This document shows, piece after piece, positions 33,778 to 36,797 of a stretch of DNA of 36,797 nucleotides. The stretch's first letter is position 1; each line of letters opens with the position of its first letter. Both the position numbers and the translations under genes were made by a program. The notes beneath the pieces are model-generated. The model worked only from the letters and a program-made list of their open reading frames with translations, made no database searches and was not told the DNA's origin. This DNA is from Bdellovibrionales bacterium (GTDB taxonomy: Bacteria > Bdellovibrionota > Bdellovibrionia > Bdellovibrionales > UBA1609). The stretch spans positions 1 through 36,797 of the forward strand of contig JAPPLG010000015.1 of assembly GCA_028819545.1 (NCBI GenBank), given 5' to 3'.

Positions 33778-34045
33778 GTCACTCAAAGCTCAAACATGCG
33801 TTTTGCCACAGAGTGGACCAGCCACTCTGTGATCAAATCCGAACTCACTTGAACCAATACGTCATTCCTGTATGTAAAGTCATTCCGGACTACGAAGCAG
33901 TGGAGCTGCCAAGCGAAACTGCTAAGCGAAGGCTTGTAAAAAATCTGAAAGCACAGGTATTTATTACAAAAACAGGAATTCAATCATATATCCGGACTCC
34001 ACCTCACATATACGACTGGATTCTGAACCAAGTTCAGAATGACTT
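33778..34045 (-). repeat. dispersed repeat (MITE-like), copy 2, inverted
   Basis: On the minus strand it carries the same ordered blocks as copy 1: GTCATTCTGAACTTGGTTCA, the TTCGCTTAGCAGTTTCGCTT block, the TGCTTCGTAGTCCGGAATGA block and GCAAAACGCATGTTTGAGCT. It also holds a perfect 10-bp stem CACAGAGTGG/CCACTCTGTG (33807-33816, 33822-33831) that copy 1 lacks. A further fragment (CTGCACTACTTCGTAC...) is at 34076-34112. A 113-codon frame across it is not a gene. The remaining bases 33612-33777 hold only the hppA leader. Confidence 0.75.
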
Positions 34046-34143
34046 TTTTGAGAATTTTTGTCTGGCGCCTGCACTACTTCGTACTTTTGTTCGGAATGCA
34101 GTTATTGACAAAAAGTGCGAGAATATACTATTGATTTTAGATT

Positions 34144-34506
34144 ATGAGTTATGAGTTTTATAAAATTTTACATCTTATCAGCCTGATTGCCCTATTTTTA
34201 TCTCTGGGAATGCTGATTATCGGACCTAAACCCTTTAAAAAAATTATTATGTCTTTGCACGGCACAGCTCTTCTGCTTCTCTTTGTCTCCGGCTTTGGCT
34301 TGATTGCAAAACTGCATATTCCTCTAAAAATCCTGTCCCCCTTATGGTTCTGGCAGAAAACATTGGTGTGGGTTGTTCTTATTGGTCTCACCCCTTTATT
34401 TTTAAATAAAAAAGAAAAACCAATGACTGCTAAGAAAATAACTCTTTTTATTTCGATTCTGTTAGCACTGGCTCTCTATGCTGTCTGGCAAGTCACCTAT
34501 CGCTAA
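34144..34506 (+). CDS. small integral membrane protein
   Basis: The protein has 120 residues with four predicted membrane helices (about 7-27, 36-55, 68-87, 97-116). The pattern HLISLIALFLSLGMLI ... MSLHGTALLLLFVSGFGLIAK ... PLWFWQKTLVWVVLIGL, with His in the first two helices, recalls SirB2/CopD-like small membrane proteins, but I cannot fix the family. It is a single rightward gene between a dispersed repeat and the leftward protease-like gene. No ribosome site of note. Confidence 0.7.
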   Translation: MSYEFYKILHLISLIALFLSLGMLIIGPKPFKKIIMSLHGTALLLLFVSGFGLIAKLHIPLKILSPLWFWQKTLVWVVLIGLTPLFLNKKEKPMTAKKITLFISILLALALYAVWQVTYR

Positions 34507-34552
34507 CCCTCCAAAACTCAACAACTTATTCAGAAAACAAGTCCAAATAAAA

Positions 34553-36103
34553 TTAATTCATAAATTGATCTGCACAACTGAACAGAAGAGATGAACCCTT
34601 TGAGTTTCGTCGTCTGACTATAGATTGAATAACAACTTTTGCCTGATCATGATCCTGAAATGTCCTGTTGTAAGAAGCGCCTAAAGCTCCGCCATTAGTT
34701 TTTGCACCTGCCTCCTGTAAAGCTTTCAAAAAAACTGTCGCCTGAACCTTATTTTGAGGGACACCCCTTTCAGTAGATAATAAAACTTGAGCTCTGGAAT
34801 CCCCTAACTCCGCCAACTCCTCAAATATCGCCCTGCCTTTTTCCTGATCAGCAACATCACCTAATCCATAATACAGTCCAAACCCAAAATAAAAATAACT
34901 ATCAATATAATTATTCACAGCAAACCCTCTTTGCATTAACTTATTATTCCAAAAATTTTCCAATTTCTCATCTGCCGGAAAACCTTTTAAAAGGCCCCGA
35001 TAACCCCGAACTAAAAGTAATTGAGCAATAACATTATTTTGTTCTGCGGCTTGATAGAGCAATCTCATTGCCTGATCTACATTCCTGGAACTGCTTTTAT
35101 TGGCTAGCAACAGTCTTCGAGCAAATATGACTTGCAGATACGCATTACCTTCATCTGCAAACTTTCGCATTAAAAATGTATTTCTGAGTTCATCTGATGG
35201 AGTATCTTTATAACCAGAGGGTTTAAAGAAAAACATTAATTGTGCAACTCCATGACCTGCCTCAGCGGCTTTTTCAAGATATTGCATATATTGATCAAAG
35301 TATCGTTGCTCTACAGCACCAGCTATTTTAAAAATCCTGCTTAAAGCATATAGAGCCGTTGTGTCGCCTTTCTTTGCTAATCTCTCAAGTTTTGCTCTCG
35401 CTTGAATAAAATAACGTTTTGCAAATGCAACACTTGTAATCCCAAGACTTTCCTGCAACAAATAAGGAGAAAATTTTTGAGCAAAAAGAACATAAAGAGA
35501 ACTTGGAAGATCTCCTAAATGTTCATCAAAAACCCCTATGACTTGTCCATCCTGATTCAACATAGGTCCACCATACATCCCTGCTATATTTTCAAGCGCA
35601 TTAACTTTATAAGAAGTCGCCGCATGATGTGTCTCGGGTTTTGAAAGGGGCGAATCTATCCTTCCACTAACTGTATGTATATTTTTTTTATTTTGTAAAA
35701 AACCAAAGACATAGAATGGATCACTTTCAGAAACTGGAGAGTTCGATAATTGTAAAAACGGCCCATTATAACCTTCCACTTCCAAAACAACCTGATTATG
35801 TAAGAAAGACATAAACTTAATGGATTTCACTTCCAACATTTCCCCGTAAACGACAATAAAAATACCCAACTGAGCAGATGATCCTCGAGTGTTCTGAAAT
35901 AACGGCCGCACTACATCCAGAGAAGTGACAAAAGTTTTATTATCCCGTACGAAAAACCCTGAACCTATACTATGTTCAGTGACAACTTTAAACACAGCAT
36001 CTACAGATTTTTCAACTGCAACAGGGGCAACAGCAGTTTCAGCAAGCACACAATAATTTATTAATGAAATTAAAATGATGAACAAGTAGATATGTTTATT
36101 CAT
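34553..36103 (-). CDS. exported trypsin-fold pseudoprotease with Sel1-like repeats
   Basis: The protein has 516 residues. A signal peptide (IYLFIILISLINYCVLAE, ends near 22) is followed by a trypsin/HtrA-like domain, about 30-220, recognised from GSGFFVRDNKTFVTS and the GGPMLNQDGQVIGV turn. The three catalytic places are changed: the His of TSxHVV is Asp63 (TSLDVV), the expected Asp is Asn103 (LHNQVVLEVE) and the Ser of GNSGGP is Tyr177 (GMYGGP). It should not cleave peptides. Residues about 235-470 are Sel1/TPR-like helical repeats (AKKGDTTALYALSRIF, EKAAEAGHGVAQLMFF, YQAAEQNNVIAQLLL, EELAELGDSRAQVLL). It is probably a periplasmic binding scaffold. Confidence 0.8.
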   Translation of the reverse strand: MNKHIYLFIILISLINYCVLAETAVAPVAVEKSVDAVFKVVTEHSIGSGFFVRDNKTFVTSLDVVRPLFQNTRGSSAQLGIFIVVYGEMLEVKSIKFMSFLHNQVVLEVEGYNGPFLQLSNSPVSESDPFYVFGFLQNKKNIHTVSGRIDSPLSKPETHHAATSYKVNALENIAGMYGGPMLNQDGQVIGVFDEHLGDLPSSLYVLFAQKFSPYLLQESLGITSVAFAKRYFIQARAKLERLAKKGDTTALYALSRIFKIAGAVEQRYFDQYMQYLEKAAEAGHGVAQLMFFFKPSGYKDTPSDELRNTFLMRKFADEGNAYLQVIFARRLLLANKSSSRNVDQAMRLLYQAAEQNNVIAQLLLVRGYRGLLKGFPADEKLENFWNNKLMQRGFAVNNYIDSYFYFGFGLYYGLGDVADQEKGRAIFEELAELGDSRAQVLLSTERGVPQNKVQATVFLKALQEAGAKTNGGALGASYNRTFQDHDQAKVVIQSIVRRRNSKGSSLLFSCADQFMN

Positions 36104-36153
36104 CTTAAATTTCTAACATTGTAAAAAATTCATAGTGTATGACTTAATTGTTG

Positions 36154-36747
36154 CTAAACTACCTTAGAAACGGCTGTTTTTCTAGGCTTTGGATCATGCA
36201 ATATGCGGGCTTTTTGCTTAGATTCTTTAATCCTTTCTTCATATAGGGCTTGATATTCTTCTCTCTGTTCTTTTGTTAAAACAAGGTCTCCAATAATTGT
36301 ATGTGCAAAAACTAACTCAATCTTTTTCTTTTCAGTCTTGTCAAGTTGTGCAACATATTCAAAACAACCTTTAGAAAAATGCCAAGCTACAAATACACCT
36401 TTTGTTTGTCCTTTTGCACTCATACATCCTGATAAGTTTCTTATGTCTTTTACTCCAATATTTGATTGATGATTCTTTATTTCTACTGGAATTGTTTTGC
36501 CTGAATCTACCCATCCATCTACTGGTTTACTTGATGGATTATGTATCCACCCTTGAAACATACAAATCTTTTTTTCAAAATCTGTATCGTCTATATTAAG
36601 CCATTCATTTCTAGTTAGTGGAGGGTTTACTTTAATTGGATAACAGTCAATTTCTTTAAGCCGATCTATCATAACTCTATAAGCTACGGGTGAAACATCT
36701 CCCGTTGTAAAACGACGATTTAGTTGACTGCACACTGAAGCCGTTGT
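36154..36747 (-). CDS. 3' part of a DNA methyltransferase with fused PD-(D/E)XK domain (partial)
   Basis: The frame is open through 36747 and into the G run, so the 5' part is missing. The first residues, TTASVCSQLNRRFTTGDVSP, then VAYRVMIDRL, match the end of an N4/N6 DNA methyltransferase, where GSGTT is followed by a helix and GIDIS. A spacer with FQGWIHN then leads to a nuclease-like domain with Asp73, Asp77 and Glu85-x-Lys87 (PVDGWVDSGKTIPVEIKNH), the arrangement of Mrr-like domains fused behind some methyltransferases. It would be a self-contained modification-restriction protein or a methyltransferase with a degenerate nuclease. GTG at 36735 would be only an internal codon. Confidence 0.7.
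   Translation of the reverse strand, partial: TTASVCSQLNRRFTTGDVSPVAYRVMIDRLKEIDCYPIKVNPPLTRNEWLNIDDTDFEKKICMFQGWIHNPSSKPVDGWVDSGKTIPVEIKNHQSNIGVKDIRNLSGCMSAKGQTKGVFVAWHFSKGCFEYVAQLDKTEKKKIELVFAHTIIGDLVLTKEQREEYQALYEERIKESKQKARILHDPKPRKTAVSKVV

Positions 36748-36797
<50 letters not shown>

Noticed and set aside
33813-34154. 113-codon plus-strand frame and a 66-codon minus frame
   Set aside because: Both run through the dispersed non-coding repeat copy 2, which explains the open frames.

Overview
The window is an AT-rich bacterial contig end, read here with the standard genetic code. Gene content suggests a Gram-negative, diderm, predator-like or environmental bacterium, most plausibly in the Bdellovibrionota/Oligoflexia area. 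The grounds are Mpl plus an S66 LD-carboxypeptidase (meso-DAP peptidoglycan recycling), an outer-membrane-type protein, a very large lipoprotein, a CpaF-type ATPase, a class III-type pilin and a K+-dependent-type membrane pyrophosphatase. That placement is inference; no rRNA or taxonomic marker is present. The last 50 bases are a pure G run, almost certainly a sequencing artefact at the contig end.

Left part (1 to about 10,360) is an accessory island. It holds a ComEC-like metallo-hydrolase, a DUF4268 nuclease-like protein, the 'mobile mystery' A/B pair (XRE regulator + Fic enzyme) behind three operator-like palindromes, an AbiEi/AbiEii toxin-antitoxin pair, a small secreted protein, a coupled DUF488 two-gene operon and a complete IS3-family element. 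A dispersed direct repeat of about 37 bp (five copies, all in the same orientation) sits at the borders between these gene blocks, giving the island a cassette-like layout.

Middle part (10,385 to about 21,000) holds NDH-2, an apparently frameshifted secreted ankyrin protein, and an overlapping outer-membrane-protein/1691-residue-lipoprotein operon preceded by three tandem 11-bp direct repeats resembling a Pho box. These are followed by an HNH endonuclease gene and a fragment of a related gene on the other strand.

Right part (21,378 to 33,611) is a housekeeping block. A tightly packed operon, folE2-uvrA-purF-ldcA-mpl (transcribed leftward with ATGA or zero-base junctions), covers folate/queuosine precursor synthesis, DNA repair, purine synthesis and murein recycling. 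It is followed by mscS, a pilin facing cpaF, and hppA. The UvrA lacks the insertion domain between its first zinc module and signature I. Two inverted copies of a 230-270 bp dispersed repeat bracket this block.

The far right end returns to accessory genes: a small membrane protein, a trypsin-fold protein that has lost all three catalytic residues and carries Sel1-like repeats, and the 3' part of a DNA methyltransferase-endonuclease fusion cut off by the contig end.
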